DNA of 40,776 nt. Source: Beroe ovata (Eukaryota > Ctenophora > Nuda > Beroida > Beroidae). The number at the start of each line of letters is the position of its first letter. Positions within the stretch are counted from its first letter, which is position 1. The translations under genes were made by a program, and so were the position numbers. The DNA lies in contig CAMPET010000008.1 in NCBI GenBank assembly GCA_946803715.1, forward strand, positions 206,350 through 247,125, read 5' to 3'. Shown here in pieces: positions 33,201-37,702 of the stretch. Below the pieces are notes generated by a model. That model was not told the origin of the DNA and did not search any database. It saw nothing but the letters and a program-made list of their open reading frames with translations.

Positions 33201-36042
33201 TGCCCAACTCCTGTGTGTGTATCACGTGGGTGCCACCAGACATGGAGGATGGCAAGAATGGGGGCATAACTGTCGCCGGATACAAGGTGCACACACCCAC
33301 TGTCACACTGTCACACTGTAACGACTAAAGATGATACAGTGTCACACTGTCTTTGTAGGGGCTCTTATGGGGAACAATGAACAGCAAACATTGACACACT
33401 GACACACTGACACATGACATCCATGACATTTCTCAGGTATATGTGTCTGGAAAGGAGAAGACTATCGTGTTTGGTAGTGAGACACGTGAGGTGGTCCTAG
33501 AGAACATGTCTGACACCAGTCTGGGTGACATTAAGATAGTGACAGTTGGTGTTGACAGCCAGGAGAGTAGTGCTGCTCCAATCACGATACCAAAACCGCC
33601 ACAAAAAGCGGAAATACTCAAAGCAATACAAGGTTTGCCACCGCCCACCATTTCATATTTTCAATGTTAGCCACCTCTATGTTATACCATTGTCTCACAC
33701 ATGTCTCACACATGTCTCACCCTTGTCTCACCCTTGGTCTCCCATTGGTCTCTCCTCACCCCCTCTTATTACAGCCCAGAACTCAAGTGCAGATGCTACA
33801 TCGCAGTACGTTGTCGCTCTTTACACCTATGCTCCCCATCAAGACTCACCCAATGAATTTCCAGAGTTGGAGCTAGCTTTCCTCGAGGGGGATATCATCA
33901 AGGTAAACAGGGGGTATTAATCTGAATTGGGTGTGGACTTAAGTAGCTTGGTAAAATGAGCAGATGTGGTTCATAAGCTGCCTCAACCCCCACATTTATC
34001 TTATCCGGGTTGTTTTTACATGTTGTCGAAGCTGCTGTAGTTTTTCCAGTTCTCTAAAACTCTGTAAACAGTATGAAATAAGATAATGGCGGAGTTTTCT
34101 CCTCACGGAAGTGTTGGGGAAATGCCCGTATTCCCGGATGTATGCAATACCAGGGGGGGGGTAGTTCCTGGTACTGACCTGCTCGACATAACGCTATACG
34201 TTTCCCCGACCCACACTAACATGATGCAATTAAATCTCCTGCTGTTTTTGTGCTGCTAAGAGCACACACACACACACAGCTGAGTAATTTCTCTCTCTCA
34301 GAAAGTCGGCGACACAATGCCGGATGGATTCTTCAGAGGGGAACTGTACGGTAAAACAGGGCTGGTCCCGTCTAACTTTGTACAGCTGATACTGGAGCCC
34401 GGAGAGAGCTTGGTGGACACAGTGGAAGATGTTGGGGGGCCAGGATCCGTGAATTACCCGATCCAGTTTATAGCGCTATACGACTACGACCCAAACACCC
34501 AGTCACCCAATGATAATCCTGAAACAGAACTAGCGTTTAGAGAGGGCGATATTATCGACATCACTGGGCCTATGGATGAGGTGAGAGCGCAGTGTTTCTA
34601 CTTTATAGACTGGATTCTGTACATAATACACCGTACAGTGTGTACAGTTCACACATACACTGTATGCAATACAAAGTGAACAATACATTTTACACAATAC
34701 ACTGCATATAATACATTGTATACATTAGATTGTATGCTAATTACAGTATACAAATACAATCTAATGTATACCGACACAACCTGACCACTGATATCACCCC
34801 ACATTTGCAGGACATGTACTACCCTGGGGAAATGAACGGAGCATACGGCCTTGTCCCGAGTAACTTTGTCAGCATGATCAAGGAGGAATCGCGCCACGTG
34901 CGCCGCCACGACGCGCAGCAGCTGGCGCGCGAGGACAGCGCTGAGGCGACGATCGCCGCGCTTCTGTCGGAGGCAGCGAACACGAGCAATAGCAGGCGTG
35001 GTCCTGTACAACGGAATAACGTTCCCAGTTCGTCAGAACTAGACGTTAGGAATACGCTATCTGTTAGGTGAGTGCTGACAGTGACAGTAGTACTAGTGGT
35101 TAATCTGATTAATAGTCATGTCATCAGACAACATGACTGATCAATGATAATCATATCATGTCACTGTATTTGTCGATATTCACTCCCATAAAATGATTTG
35201 ATCAAGCATGAGTTAGGGCGTGGTTTCATCAGGAGATATCTGTTATCCAGATTCTCGAACTGTTTCACGTTCGGTCGTTCTGGTTTAGGTAACTTTTAGT
35301 CAAAACACTAGGCTAGTTCTACTGCTGAAACGCAATTCATTCCCCCAGGACCCGATGGCACCAACGATACCCGAGCGTTTTTTAAATTTCATTGACAAAT
35401 ATATTGCATAGCATAAAAGAACTATAAGCGAGACTGAAAGTGAAGATGAACCGAAATTATTGAAAAACAACAAATCTTTTAGTCATCCAAAAAAGACAAC
35501 TGAGGAAAATTTTCGTGTTTTTAAGCAATGAATTTAATGTTTATGATAATGGTCATATTTTATCACATTATGTTATGTTGTTATCATGAATGAATTTAAA
35601 TATTATAGTTATTAAGTCCTAAATTTGTCGAAAATTAATTCTGACCAAATGCCATATCAAATTAAGTGTAAGAAATTTAAAAAGTTTGCGGTATCACACT
35701 ATCACGGTATGGAAAGTGTATCACGGTATGTAATCAATGGTGTCAATATGTTTGTGTCAGTGTATCGTACTATCGTGAAGCAGCGTTGCTGTGAAGCATT
35801 CATTTATGTTCAACAAGGAAAATGTACCTTCAACAGCATATTTCGAAGCCACTTTTTCTAACCTTATTAACTCTAAACCTCGAGTTCCATTTGGACAGGT
35901 TTCATCCACCTGTCGTCTTGACACCAGTCCTTCCTTCAGTGACAGCAAGAAGAAAAAGAAGAAAGGTCTGTCCAATTTGAAGGTGTTCAAGAGATTAAAG
36001 AAAAGTAGAGACGATGTTTCACGAATGTCTGCGGAAAGTTGA
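1538..36042 (+). CDS. RIMBP-like: RIM-binding protein (RIM-BP family) homologue, 42 exons, 5' partial
   Basis: RIM-BPs are cytoplasmic scaffolds that tie RIM proteins to voltage-gated calcium channels at presynaptic or secretory sites; that role is family knowledge, not shown here. Exons: 1538-1648, 4476-4520, 5414-5533, 7091-7192, 7393-7719, 7817-7993, 8110-8190, 8287-8352, 8656-8727, 8852-8878, 9417-9563, 10025-10093, 10168-10248, 16037-16105, 17086-17142, 17533-17601, 19864-19920, 21818-21946, 22074-22130, 24020-24082, 24182-24274, 24437-24628, 25055-25327, 25417-25611, 25692-25828, 27008-27194, 29193-29309, 29506-29643, 30198-30602, 30712-30855, 30937-31054, 31169-31380, 31509-31826, 31991-32165, 32314-32534, 32740-32895, 33110-33286, 33437-33632, 33775-33902, 34302-34580, 34811-35067, 35784-36042. 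All junctions are GT-AG and phases match throughout, giving about 2,100 codons to a TGA. Residues 1 to about 1,550 are Glu/Lys/Gln/Leu-rich coiled coil, followed by SH3, FN3, SH3, SH3 and a basic tail. Vertebrate RIM-BPs usually have three FN3 domains; one is seen here. The start codon is unknown and small exons may be missing. Confidence 0.85.
1774..1900 (+). repeat. Interspersed repeat family, copy 1
   Basis: Shares AATAGGGGGATGGACC, GGGCACAGTGGGAGCTCTAC and GATGGGAAACAAGTCCCGTA with the inverted copy at 4162-4286; a diverged piece lies at 26916-26955. Family not recognised. Confidence 0.8.
1941..2375 (+). repeat. Segmental duplication, copy 2
   Basis: Partner of 103-365, non-coding, inside the first mapped intron of the RIM-BP gene. 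Contains an expanded TGTACAGTGTACACTGTATA-type palindromic array at about 2219-2310. Confidence 0.8.
2383..2660 (+). repeat. Direct duplication, copy 1 (pair at 2757-3040)
   Basis: About 275 bases repeated at 374-base spacing with a few substitutions. A single N (2707) lies between the copies, so it may be two alleles placed in tandem by the assembler. Confidence 0.85.
2757..3040 (+). repeat. Direct duplication, copy 2
   Basis: Partner of 2383-2660; ends at the shared ACTGGGTGTAATCATCAACT and the bases just after it. Confidence 0.85.
3245..3292. repeat. (TG)n microsatellite
   Basis: Near-pure TG dinucleotide tract in the intron upstream of the possible microexon at 3329. Confidence 0.95.
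3329..3361 (+). CDS. Possible 11-codon microexon
   Basis: The segment lies between ctgttcag and GAG|gtatga. It reads QLLRKVFEYQE in phase 0 at both ends and would fit between exons 1 and 2 without changing frame. The upstream pyrimidine tract is poor, so this is only a candidate and is not counted in the 42 exons. Confidence 0.3.
3785..3798. promoter_or_regulatory. RFX X-box-like palindrome
   Basis: GTTGCCATAGCAAC is an exact match to the RFX X-box pattern (GTNRCC, AT, RGYAAC). Intronic; binding is not shown. Confidence 0.4.
4162..4286 (-). repeat. Interspersed repeat family, copy 2 (inverted)
   Basis: Reverse complement of the 1774-1900 repeat at high identity. ACCACCCTCGGC occurs on both sides (about 4068 and 4276), which could be a duplicated flank. 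The minus strand is open here, but the matching copy 1 is not, so it is treated as a repeat. Confidence 0.8.
4476..4520 (+). CDS. RIM-BP exon 2 (15 codons)
   Basis: Acceptor gtcgtttcag, donor CCG|gtgagt, phase 0/0. Reads LSEIERLKECPASQP: a short coiled-coil piece ending in a Pro-containing break. Confidence 0.65.
5414..5533 (+). CDS. RIM-BP exon 3 (40 codons)
   Basis: Acceptor cctaacacag, donor CGG|gtatgt, phase 0/0. It encodes a charged helix with Leu at heptad spacing (LAEKLKLQEKEKLLIERTL), ending in a Pro-rich PPSIR turn. Confidence 0.8.
7091..7192 (+). CDS. RIM-BP exon 4 (34 codons)
   Basis: Acceptor gtgctaaag (weak pyrimidine tract), donor AAG|gtaagt, phase 0/0. Reads LYSKENIENQALQMELNEAV and so on, a coiled-coil stretch. 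Confidence 0.7.
7325..7405 (+). repeat. Tandem duplication of a 3' splice site
   Basis: Two imperfect copies of about 40 bases at 41-base spacing (7325-7364 and 7366-7405). Each holds the pyrimidine tract, the acceptor ctcacag and the first bases of exon 5 (ATAATTGAACAAG). The downstream acceptor at 7391-7392 keeps the frame open. The upstream one at 7350-7351 adds 41 bases and reaches a TAA after 14 codons. Confidence 0.9.
7393..7719 (+). CDS. RIM-BP exon 5: heptad-repeat coiled coil
   Basis: 109 codons, phase 0/0, donor GTG|gtgaga. The central part is a run of seven-residue repeats of the form A/S-R-E-E/Q-Q/E-x-x (TREEQIS, AREQEFS, AREEMFA, TREQGLD, SREEELS). This is a repeat-expanded, highly charged helical segment. 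The tail returns to ordinary coiled coil (LKHTNKGLEEQLSATKAV). Confidence 0.88.
7817..7993 (+). CDS. RIM-BP exon 6 (59 codons)
   Basis: Acceptor aactgcag, donor AAG|gtttgt, phase 0/0. Two helical segments (IKTLREENEALKQ and MKNEIEMLRAEKQKLLDGE) flank a Pro-rich linker, APLPAPQSTKPP, a local break in the coiled coil. Confidence 0.85.
8110..8190 (+). CDS. RIM-BP exon 7 (27 codons)
   Basis: Acceptor tgttttcag, donor CAG|gtacgc, phase 0/0. Reads IKLLEEVQMELVKKEEKNSR and so on, coiled coil. Confidence 0.85.
8287..8352 (+). CDS. RIM-BP exon 8 (22 codons)
   Basis: Acceptor tttcccctcag, donor CAG|gttagt, phase 0/0. Encodes a helix beginning KLSLVTQERNELSQRVEEY. Confidence 0.82.
8656..8727 (+). CDS. 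RIM-BP exon 9 (24 codons)
   Basis: Acceptor cttgtcacag, donor AAG|gtttgg, phase 0/0. Reads RRYEAEEMASMLNDRNDYLT and so on, coiled coil. Confidence 0.78.
8852..8878 (+). CDS. RIM-BP exon 10, 9-codon microexon
   Basis: Acceptor aataatttcag, donor AAG|gtattt. Encodes only KIVELKDDK in phase 0/0. Inclusion or skipping would change the protein by nine residues without a frameshift. Confidence 0.62.
9417..9563 (+). CDS. RIM-BP exon 11 (49 codons)
   Basis: Acceptor ttcctcctcag, donor GAG|gtagat, phase 0/0. A coiled coil (DKEYLRKECENYRLSNVNLE) with a short NINPNNTG break, then another helix. Confidence 0.85.
10025..10093 (+). CDS. RIM-BP exon 12 (23 codons)
   Basis: Acceptor ctctctccaag, donor AAG|gtggcg (non-consensus after +2), phase 0/0. 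Reads VVDALMVSNEDLKKHIRDYE and so on. Confidence 0.75.
10168..10248 (+). CDS. RIM-BP exon 13 (27 codons)
   Basis: Acceptor acttcgcag, donor CAG|gtatca, phase 0/0. Reads IAMKKQHNEELQRVIRTLDK and so on, coiled coil. It is followed by the longest intron of the gene. Confidence 0.82.
11476..11831 (-). pseudogene. Decayed coding-like remnant, unidentified
   Basis: Read on the minus strand, an ATG at 11829-11831 opens 47 codons ending at TAG (11688). It begins MRRFLGKYKTLLAHDGKEL and has ordinary amino-acid composition. In a different frame a second stretch (11673 down to 11476, 65 codons) runs from VDGRVQLQDSTIRKNEDSK through MAGWTAKYGTNTGKK to an acidic Thr/Ser/Asp-rich end and a stop. Two adjacent protein-like pieces separated by a frame change and stops suggest a broken gene or transposon-borne frame. 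I do not recognise the family, and chance is possible. Confidence 0.35.
12361..12437. repeat. ACAAACATGCAT-type tandem repeat
   Basis: About five copies of CATACAAACATGCATT-like units of 8-14 bases in the long intron. Confidence 0.85.
13701..13803. repeat. (CA)n tract interrupted by a 63-N gap
   Basis: CA repeats on both sides of Ns at 13723-13785; the true length of the tract is unknown. Confidence 0.95.
14018..14170. repeat. GT-rich degenerate microsatellite
   Basis: TGTGTGTCTGTGTGTTTGTG-like units over about 150 bases in the long intron. Confidence 0.9.
16037..16105 (+). CDS. RIM-BP exon 14 (23 codons)
   Basis: Acceptor catatttcag, donor AAA|gtaagt, phase 0/0. Encodes the helix KSEELRSHIKRLESDLRNLE and so on. 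Confidence 0.85.
17086..17142 (+). CDS. RIM-BP exon 15 (19 codons)
   Basis: Acceptor ctgtttcag, donor GAA|gtgagt, phase 0/0. Reads IENSGNLQIKSQELQQMSE. Confidence 0.78.
17533..17601 (+). CDS. RIM-BP exon 16 (23 codons)
   Basis: Acceptor ttcatttcag, donor ACG|gtaaat, phase 0/0. Reads YVKQLENTEEDLRAKLELYQ and so on, coiled coil. Confidence 0.82.
17602..19863 (+). other. Intron with repeats and a CpG-rich motif cluster
   Basis: No exon recognised. Contains a GT tract near 18066-18084, 12-base tandem repeats at 18608-18645, a TGTACA/TATACA-rich palindromic stretch (about 18690-18915) and, just before exon 17, a cluster of X-box-like and CACGTG sites (19587-19850). Confidence 0.6.
19587..19850. 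promoter_or_regulatory. Cluster of RFX X-box-like and E-box motifs
   Basis: Within 264 bases there are GTTACCATGACAAC (19587-19600), TCACGTGA (19728-19735), GTTGTCAGTGACAAC (19806-19820) and GTTGTCATGGTAAC (19834-19847), plus several ACGCGT/CACGTGTG repeats. RFX factors bind GTNRCC-spacer-RGYAAC-type palindromes, and bHLH-Zip factors bind CACGTG. A regulatory role is inferred; the motifs are seen directly. Confidence 0.4.
19864..19920 (+). CDS. RIM-BP exon 17 (19 codons)
   Basis: Acceptor actccctcag, donor AAG|gtatgt, phase 0/0. Reads QDEMEGLKERNRALELNTK. Confidence 0.82.
20457..20540. repeat. 84-base hairpin with 28-base arms
   Basis: The arm at 20457-20484 (begins TGAAATGGCGGCC) pairs with 20513-20540 (ends GGCCGCCATTTCA) with two mismatches around a 28-base loop. 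It could be a short foldback transposon relic or a precursor of small RNA. No flanking target duplication is obvious. Confidence 0.75.
21334..21462. repeat. Imperfect inverted repeat, possible MITE
   Basis: The left end reads CCTGGGGATCTTTTCCGAAA. The right end, read in reverse, is CCTAGGGGTCCTTTCTGGAA, followed by a further shared AACTG and AAGT. The ends are roughly 75% alike, with about 130 bases overall. A small non-autonomous DNA transposon is one explanation. Confidence 0.4.
21818..21946 (+). CDS. RIM-BP exon 18 (43 codons)
   Basis: Acceptor acctgcag, donor AAG|gtgggg, phase 0/0. A basic coiled coil, KMTDMRQTERVLRRHIIEID and so on, ending LQIDELKKK. Confidence 0.85.
22074..22130 (+). 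CDS. RIM-BP exon 19 (19 codons)
   Basis: Acceptor ctgttttcag, donor CAG|gtaaac, phase 0/0. Reads LEAAEAQLSRTKDVDSLVQ. Confidence 0.82.
22131..24019 (+). other. Intron, 1.9 kb, no confident gene
   Basis: Holds a perfect GTTGTCATGACAAC palindrome at 22402-22415 with partial copies beside it, a TTG trinucleotide tract at about 22981-23030, and a TGTACATTGTACAATGTA array at about 23843-23900. A segment after ctag at 23040 reads KIEVAKFIQQQLPP but lacks a good donor, so it is not called. Confidence 0.55.
22402..22415. promoter_or_regulatory. RFX X-box-like palindrome
   Basis: GTTGTCATGACAAC, a perfect palindrome, with a half-copy (CATGACAACC) about 20 bases before it and GGTTGCCC after it. Intronic. 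Confidence 0.35.
24020..24082 (+). CDS. RIM-BP exon 20 (21 codons)
   Basis: Acceptor cctcctcag, donor AAT|gtaggt, phase 0/0. Encodes a helix beginning EVVMLQASEERLKTQLQEL. Confidence 0.82.
24182..24274 (+). CDS. RIM-BP exon 21 (31 codons)
   Basis: Acceptor ttgtcccag, donor AAG|gtcagt, phase 0/0. A coiled coil ending KDEELQSLRGQVRDLNK. Confidence 0.82.
24437..24628 (+). CDS. RIM-BP exon 22 (64 codons)
   Basis: Acceptor acaccgcag, donor GAG|gttaga, phase 0/0. Long charged coiled coil, KLDRTEELHVERNKLSQQLD and so on. A TCACGTGA octamer (24581-24588) lies in coding sequence. Confidence 0.87.
25055..25327 (+). CDS. RIM-BP exon 23 (91 codons)
   Basis: Acceptor ttgtctag, donor AAT|gtgagt, phase 0/0. 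Starts VTELSGGNADNRKLLEKIVE. It is less charged and richer in Ser/Thr/Ala than neighbouring exons, and ends LMKNIRQLITN. Confidence 0.87.
25417..25611 (+). CDS. RIM-BP exon 24 (65 codons)
   Basis: Acceptor taaccacag, donor CAG|gtngag with an N at 25614, phase 0/0. It is Met-rich (MSLMQNLETMSFIIKETMSL), probably helical. Last of the uninterrupted series of phase-0 exons. Confidence 0.83.
25692..25828 (+). CDS. RIM-BP exon 25 (first phase-2 donor)
   Basis: Acceptor ttttgtcag, donor AATAG|gtacat. 45 codons plus two bases; the AG joins the G of exon 26 to make AGG (Arg). Reads VEDLKASIVEMKLTEVDNEF and so on. Confidence 0.83.
25909..26490 (-). CDS. Nested intronless gene, antisense in RIM-BP intron 25; unknown protein with possible C-terminal helix-turn-helix
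   Basis: 193 codons from ATG (26490) to TAA (25909), wholly inside the intron between exons 25 and 26 and on the opposite strand. The first two thirds are Pro/Ser/Thr-rich and probably disordered, with PIKLLPTP and RRLSAPTP motifs; the latter looks like a basophilic kinase or 14-3-3 site. The last 45 residues are ordered-looking: a helix (EQRTTVDRMVNRARFA), then NVIAREVGVPASELFRMYG, which has the spacing of a helix-turn-helix. A DNA-binding role is inference. TATA, CCAAT and E-box elements upstream support an active gene. It could instead be a retrocopy of a spliced gene elsewhere. I do not recognise the family. Confidence 0.68.
   Translation of the reverse strand: MSTQLSSTPVGKLPSSSLPITPLCPVLFETFSFPTPCYITDCPPSAPRLSPIKLLPTPTAITDVTMEETPHKPELPRLAAVRRLSAPTPLDMMDGCCPDNTSNMDMSFMEQPHPDHIVPQMSALQIDDVRPSNTGPHRVRTTRRTVSSEQRTTVDRMVNRARFASGSGRNVIAREVGVPASELFRMYGRKMTG
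26558..26679 (-). promoter_or_regulatory. Candidate promoter of the nested antisense gene
   Basis: On the minus strand a TATA-like CCATATAAAAA lies at 26558-26568, about 70 bases before the ATG. A CCAAT box sits at 26667-26671, directly next to a TCACGTGA octamer (26672-26679), with a second octamer at 26620-26627. Order and spacing fit a classic TATA/CCAAT promoter with bHLH-Zip sites. Confidence 0.55.
26916..26955 (+). repeat. Interspersed repeat family, diverged fragment
   Basis: GGATTGGAAACAAGTCCCTA and its flanks match the GGGATGGGAAACAAGTCCCG core of the 1774-1900 repeat with several changes. Confidence 0.5.
27008..27194 (+). CDS. RIM-BP exon 26
   Basis: Acceptor accccggcag, donor CAG|gtatat. 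One base completes Arg, then 62 codons: SLTQEVRDAQEQLQLKRDQA and so on, ending EARHKSVKQ. Coiled coil. Confidence 0.86.
28490..28710. repeat. CTCCTCACTGCT-type minisatellite with N gap
   Basis: Irregular array of 12-21 base variants of CTGCTCTCCTCACCCTTCGT on the plus strand, broken by 25 Ns at 28576-28600. Both strands stay open because the array has almost no stop codons, so the apparent Ser/Glu-rich or Leu/Thr-rich frames are not treated as coding. Confidence 0.85.
28761..28868. repeat. 30-base minisatellite, about 3.5 copies
   Basis: The unit TTG-(G/C)TGGACTACCTCC-AACTTCT-CCAA recurs at 30-base spacing and would read as a 10-residue LLDYLPTS repeat on the plus strand. No splice context connects it in frame to the RIM-BP exons. 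Confidence 0.8.
29193..29309 (+). CDS. RIM-BP exon 27 (39 codons)
   Basis: Acceptor cttgtcgcag, donor CAG|gtatgg, phase 0/0. Coiled coil KLQSEIDMLESSLETAHATI and so on, with a PPGSN break near the end. Confidence 0.86.
29506..29643 (+). CDS. RIM-BP exon 28 (46 codons)
   Basis: Acceptor accctacag, donor CAG|gtcatt, phase 0/0. Reads VQQTQEKTRNMQAEYRSQLE and so on, ending IKMMREQ. Confidence 0.86.
30198..30602 (+). CDS. RIM-BP exon 29, largest coiled-coil exon (135 codons)
   Basis: Acceptor ccacacag, donor CAG|gttctt, phase 0/0. Continuous heptad-patterned helix from LSNMEGRLERASIAKEQDIT to MEEKLNEQSEKFQ. Confidence 0.92.
30712..30855 (+). CDS. RIM-BP exon 30 (48 codons)
   Basis: Acceptor tccctcacag, donor GAG|gtaatg, phase 0/0. 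Ala/Lys-rich coiled coil, AEASKLKSEAWQLQTDIAAE and so on. Confidence 0.9.
30937..31054 (+). CDS. RIM-BP exon 31
   Basis: Acceptor gctcgcag, donor CTAG|gttagt. 39 codons plus one base (phase 1). Coiled coil LDNSKEKLNASQSDLLNLNK and so on. Confidence 0.88.
31169..31380 (+). CDS. RIM-BP exon 32
   Basis: Acceptor ctctttag, donor CAG|gttggt. Two bases complete Glu, then 70 codons of coiled coil: YEVESKTREISDLREHCSEL and so on. Confidence 0.9.
31509..31826 (+). CDS. RIM-BP exon 33 (106 codons)
   Basis: Acceptor cctatcag, donor GAG|gtatac, phase 0/0. Very Arg/Glu-rich middle (NENERETRRERELLQEKNN). A TCACGTGA octamer lies in coding sequence at 31536-31543. Confidence 0.92.
31991..32165 (+). CDS. 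RIM-BP exon 34, end of the coiled coil
   Basis: Acceptor ctgatccag, donor AAGG|gtaagt, 58 codons plus one base. Last helical block, VSRKYKASTTLLEERQDELR and so on, ending DKLQRELTNVK. Confidence 0.9.
32314..32534 (+). CDS. RIM-BP exon 35: linker and start of SH3-1
   Basis: Acceptor caccccag, donor CAG|gtgagc. Two bases complete Gly, then 73 codons: a Pro/acidic linker and the first SH3 strand, YYVALFDYQ, which matches the ALYDY motif. The intron cuts the SH3 domain just after this strand. Confidence 0.9.
32740..32895 (+). CDS. RIM-BP exon 36: rest of SH3-1
   Basis: Acceptor gtgcccccag, donor CCG|gtatgt, phase 0/0, 52 codons. Contains the SH3 diverging-turn LSLKEGDVVIVL, then GFYVAEVEGRKGLVPVDYV. 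The usual Trp of the ligand groove is replaced (SGF), as in other RIM-BP SH3 domains. Unlike SH3-2 and SH3-3 it lacks the SPN-(D/E)-x-PE insert. Confidence 0.9.
33110..33286 (+). CDS. RIM-BP exon 37: first half of the FN3 domain
   Basis: Acceptor ttgttccag, donor AAG|gtgcac, phase 0/0. After a linker it reads HPAAVWLPNSCVCITWVPP and then GGITVAGYK, the strand pattern of FN3 (conserved Trp, then G-Y-x-V/I). Confidence 0.87.
33437..33632 (+). CDS. RIM-BP exon 38: second half of FN3 and linker
   Basis: Acceptor tttctcag, donor CAAG|gtttgc, 65 codons plus one base. VYVSGKEKTIVFGSETREVV and IKIVTVGVDSQESSAAP complete the FN3 fold, followed by a Pro/Lys linker. The intron that follows is only 142 bases, so no further FN3 exon is hidden before SH3-2. 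Confidence 0.88.
33775..33902 (+). CDS. RIM-BP exon 39: first half of SH3-2
   Basis: Acceptor cttattacag, donor AAG|gtaaac. Two bases complete Ala. It reads QYVVALYTYAPHQDSPNEF, then PELELAFLEGDIIK: ALYDY-type strand, SPN insert and diverging turn typical of RIM-BP SH3 domains. Confidence 0.93.
34302..34580 (+). CDS. RIM-BP exon 40: end of SH3-2, start of SH3-3
   Basis: Acceptor tctctctcag, donor GAG|gtgaga, phase 0/0, 93 codons. DGFFRGELYGKTGLVPSNFV closes SH3-2. After a short acidic linker, IQFIALYDYDPNTQSPNDNP and ETELAFREGDIIDITGPMDE open SH3-3. This tight pairing is the best evidence for RIM-BP identity. Confidence 0.95.
34811..35067 (+). CDS. RIM-BP exon 41: end of SH3-3 and Ala/Arg-rich tail
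   Basis: Acceptor atttgcag, donor TTAG|gtgagt, 85 codons plus two bases. MYYPGEMNGAYGLVPSNFV completes SH3-3. A CpG-rich stretch then encodes an Arg/His/Ala-rich helix (RRHDAQQLAREDSAEATIAA). Its base composition is clearly richer in GC than the neighbouring exons. Confidence 0.93.
35784..36042 (+). CDS. RIM-BP exon 42: C-terminal exon and stop
   Basis: Acceptor cgtgaagcag at 35781-35783 gives the one base needed after exon 41 (AG+C = Ser) and an open frame of 85 codons to TGA at 36040-36042. It ends in a strongly basic tail (SKKKKKKGLSNLKVFKRLKK). Other nearby AGs give stops or the wrong frame. The pyrimidine tract is weak, so the boundary is less sure than the reading frame. Confidence 0.72.
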
Positions 36043-37194
36043 GGATTCAGCGGAGAGCAGCGGTTTCAACTTGAGATACTTCTGTCCTTTTTCCTGGCAC
36101 CTTATCTCACAGTCACACGAGAGATATCATCTCTGAGAAATGCTTCGTGTTTGGAGTCTGAAGTGGTCTGGCGGATACCGACCATTCCATTGTGAATCAT
36201 GTGATTTATACATGTGCATTGACTTTGAGCTCAATTGTCAATGCAAAATTGTGACTTTAAACTCGGTTAAGACTTGAAAAGAGCTTCAGCTATTCGCTTT
36301 AAGTACAACACTGGATTTTGAATTTTACTATATATTTGAATGCGATTTCAGTAATTTTTCAGTTTGATGTAGCTAAAGAGACGTATTATACCAGATAACA
36401 TTTTCTTTGAAAAATTGTTAAGTTTTGAGTTGGATTTCATTTTCATGAAAAGCAGGATATGGCTCTGATTTGATTTACTATTTTCAGCTTGTATTTGAAT
36501 TAACGGCTGCCTAAATCTACCAAATCATATATGATCTTGACTAAATGACTATATTTCAGAATTTTATTTGATTATTTAATTTTATCAATTTAGGATTTTT
36601 ATTATTTGTGTTGCATGGTTTTCCGAATCTATGTCTTTTGATATCTTGATCTTGAATATTTGATTATTTTATCGTTTTTACTCGCCATGGATGTCACACT
36701 CAAGGAACTGACATGTAAATGTCAGCACAATCGATGATATGATGATACTAATAGACAGATGATGATAGATATGATATTAGTATGATGCTGACGCCTGACC
36801 CAATTGGTAATGGTACTCCCATATTAGTCAAAATCAAATAGCAGGGTGTTGTGTACTATGAATTTGATGTGTCGTAATTCAAAATTTGATTCTATTTTTA
36901 TCTGATTTTATTTACTAATATTGTGAAGGACATTGACTCGAATCCCAGTTCCCGTTCTGAGCTAATTATGTCCTTGCCTGTCTAAAAGTAAATTATCGAC
37001 AGTGGACAGGGTCGAGGTCTATATTTTGATATTATCGATCCACAAAGCCAGCTTGACCTGCGAATCTATTCCCGCGGCCCCGCGCTACGCTGCGGGTATT
37101 AGTATTATTTACTCTCAACTCTGCGCGCTGCGCGTTTCCGTGTTTTTTTACGACTTTTCAGATCACCAAGTGAAATATTGAATAAGGGGCGCGA
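36043..37194 (+). other. AT-rich 3' flank/UTR of RIM-BP
   Basis: No coding signal. I found no AATAAA before 37468-37473, where an AATAAA sits at the edge of the foldback cluster; variant signals such as TATAAA occur earlier. The transcript end is not resolved. Confidence 0.4.
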
Positions 37195-37322
37195 TGTCGA
37201 TCGATGATAGGCCCTCACCCTGTCGAGGATTACGTTTTGCGCGCGCGCGGTGCAAACTTATTTTGAATTCTCAGACCGCTTGTAGTTGCATCAGCGGTCT
37301 ACAGTCTAGCATCGCCAGACAA
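37195..37322 (+). repeat. Foldback-family repeat, copy 1
   Basis: Starts TGTCGATCGATGATAG, has a CG-rich core (GCGCGCGCGGTGCAAACTTA) and ends GCATCGCCAGACAAG. It is flanked a few bases away by the direct repeat AAGGGGCGCG (37184-37193 and 37328-37337), possibly a target-site duplication. Confidence 0.75.
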
Positions 37323-37476
37323 GCAACAAGGGGCGCGCAACGTGTGCACTGAGCACAATAGCACATGCGTATACGATGCCCTAAGTCTAACGTGCTAATG
37401 CTATGGAATTGAATATAAAAATGCATGTGGCGAATGCGATGCCTCACCGCGCGGGAAAAAAATACTAAATAAATAG

Positions 37477-37702
37477 TTGTCTGGCGATGCTAGACCGCTG
37501 ATGCAAGCCGCGAAGAATAAGTTTGCACCGTGCGCGCGCAAAACGTATTTCTCGACAAGGTCTATCATCGATCGACAAATAGATACTGATAGCATAGCAT
37601 CTTGTCGATCGATGATAGACCCTGCCGTGAATTTCGTTTTGCGCACGCGGCGCAAAATTCGCGGCTTGCAATTGCATCAGTGGTCTAGCATCGCCAGACT
37701 TG
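37477..37702. repeat. Foldback element: copies 2 and 3 head-to-head
   Basis: Copy 2 (37477-37578) is the reverse of copy 1. Copy 3 (37602-37702) is in the same orientation as copy 1. Only 23 bases separate them, so together they form a 226-base long inverted repeat ending in TTGTCTGGCGATGCTAGACC and its complement. This is the structure of a MITE or foldback transposon. Confidence 0.82.
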
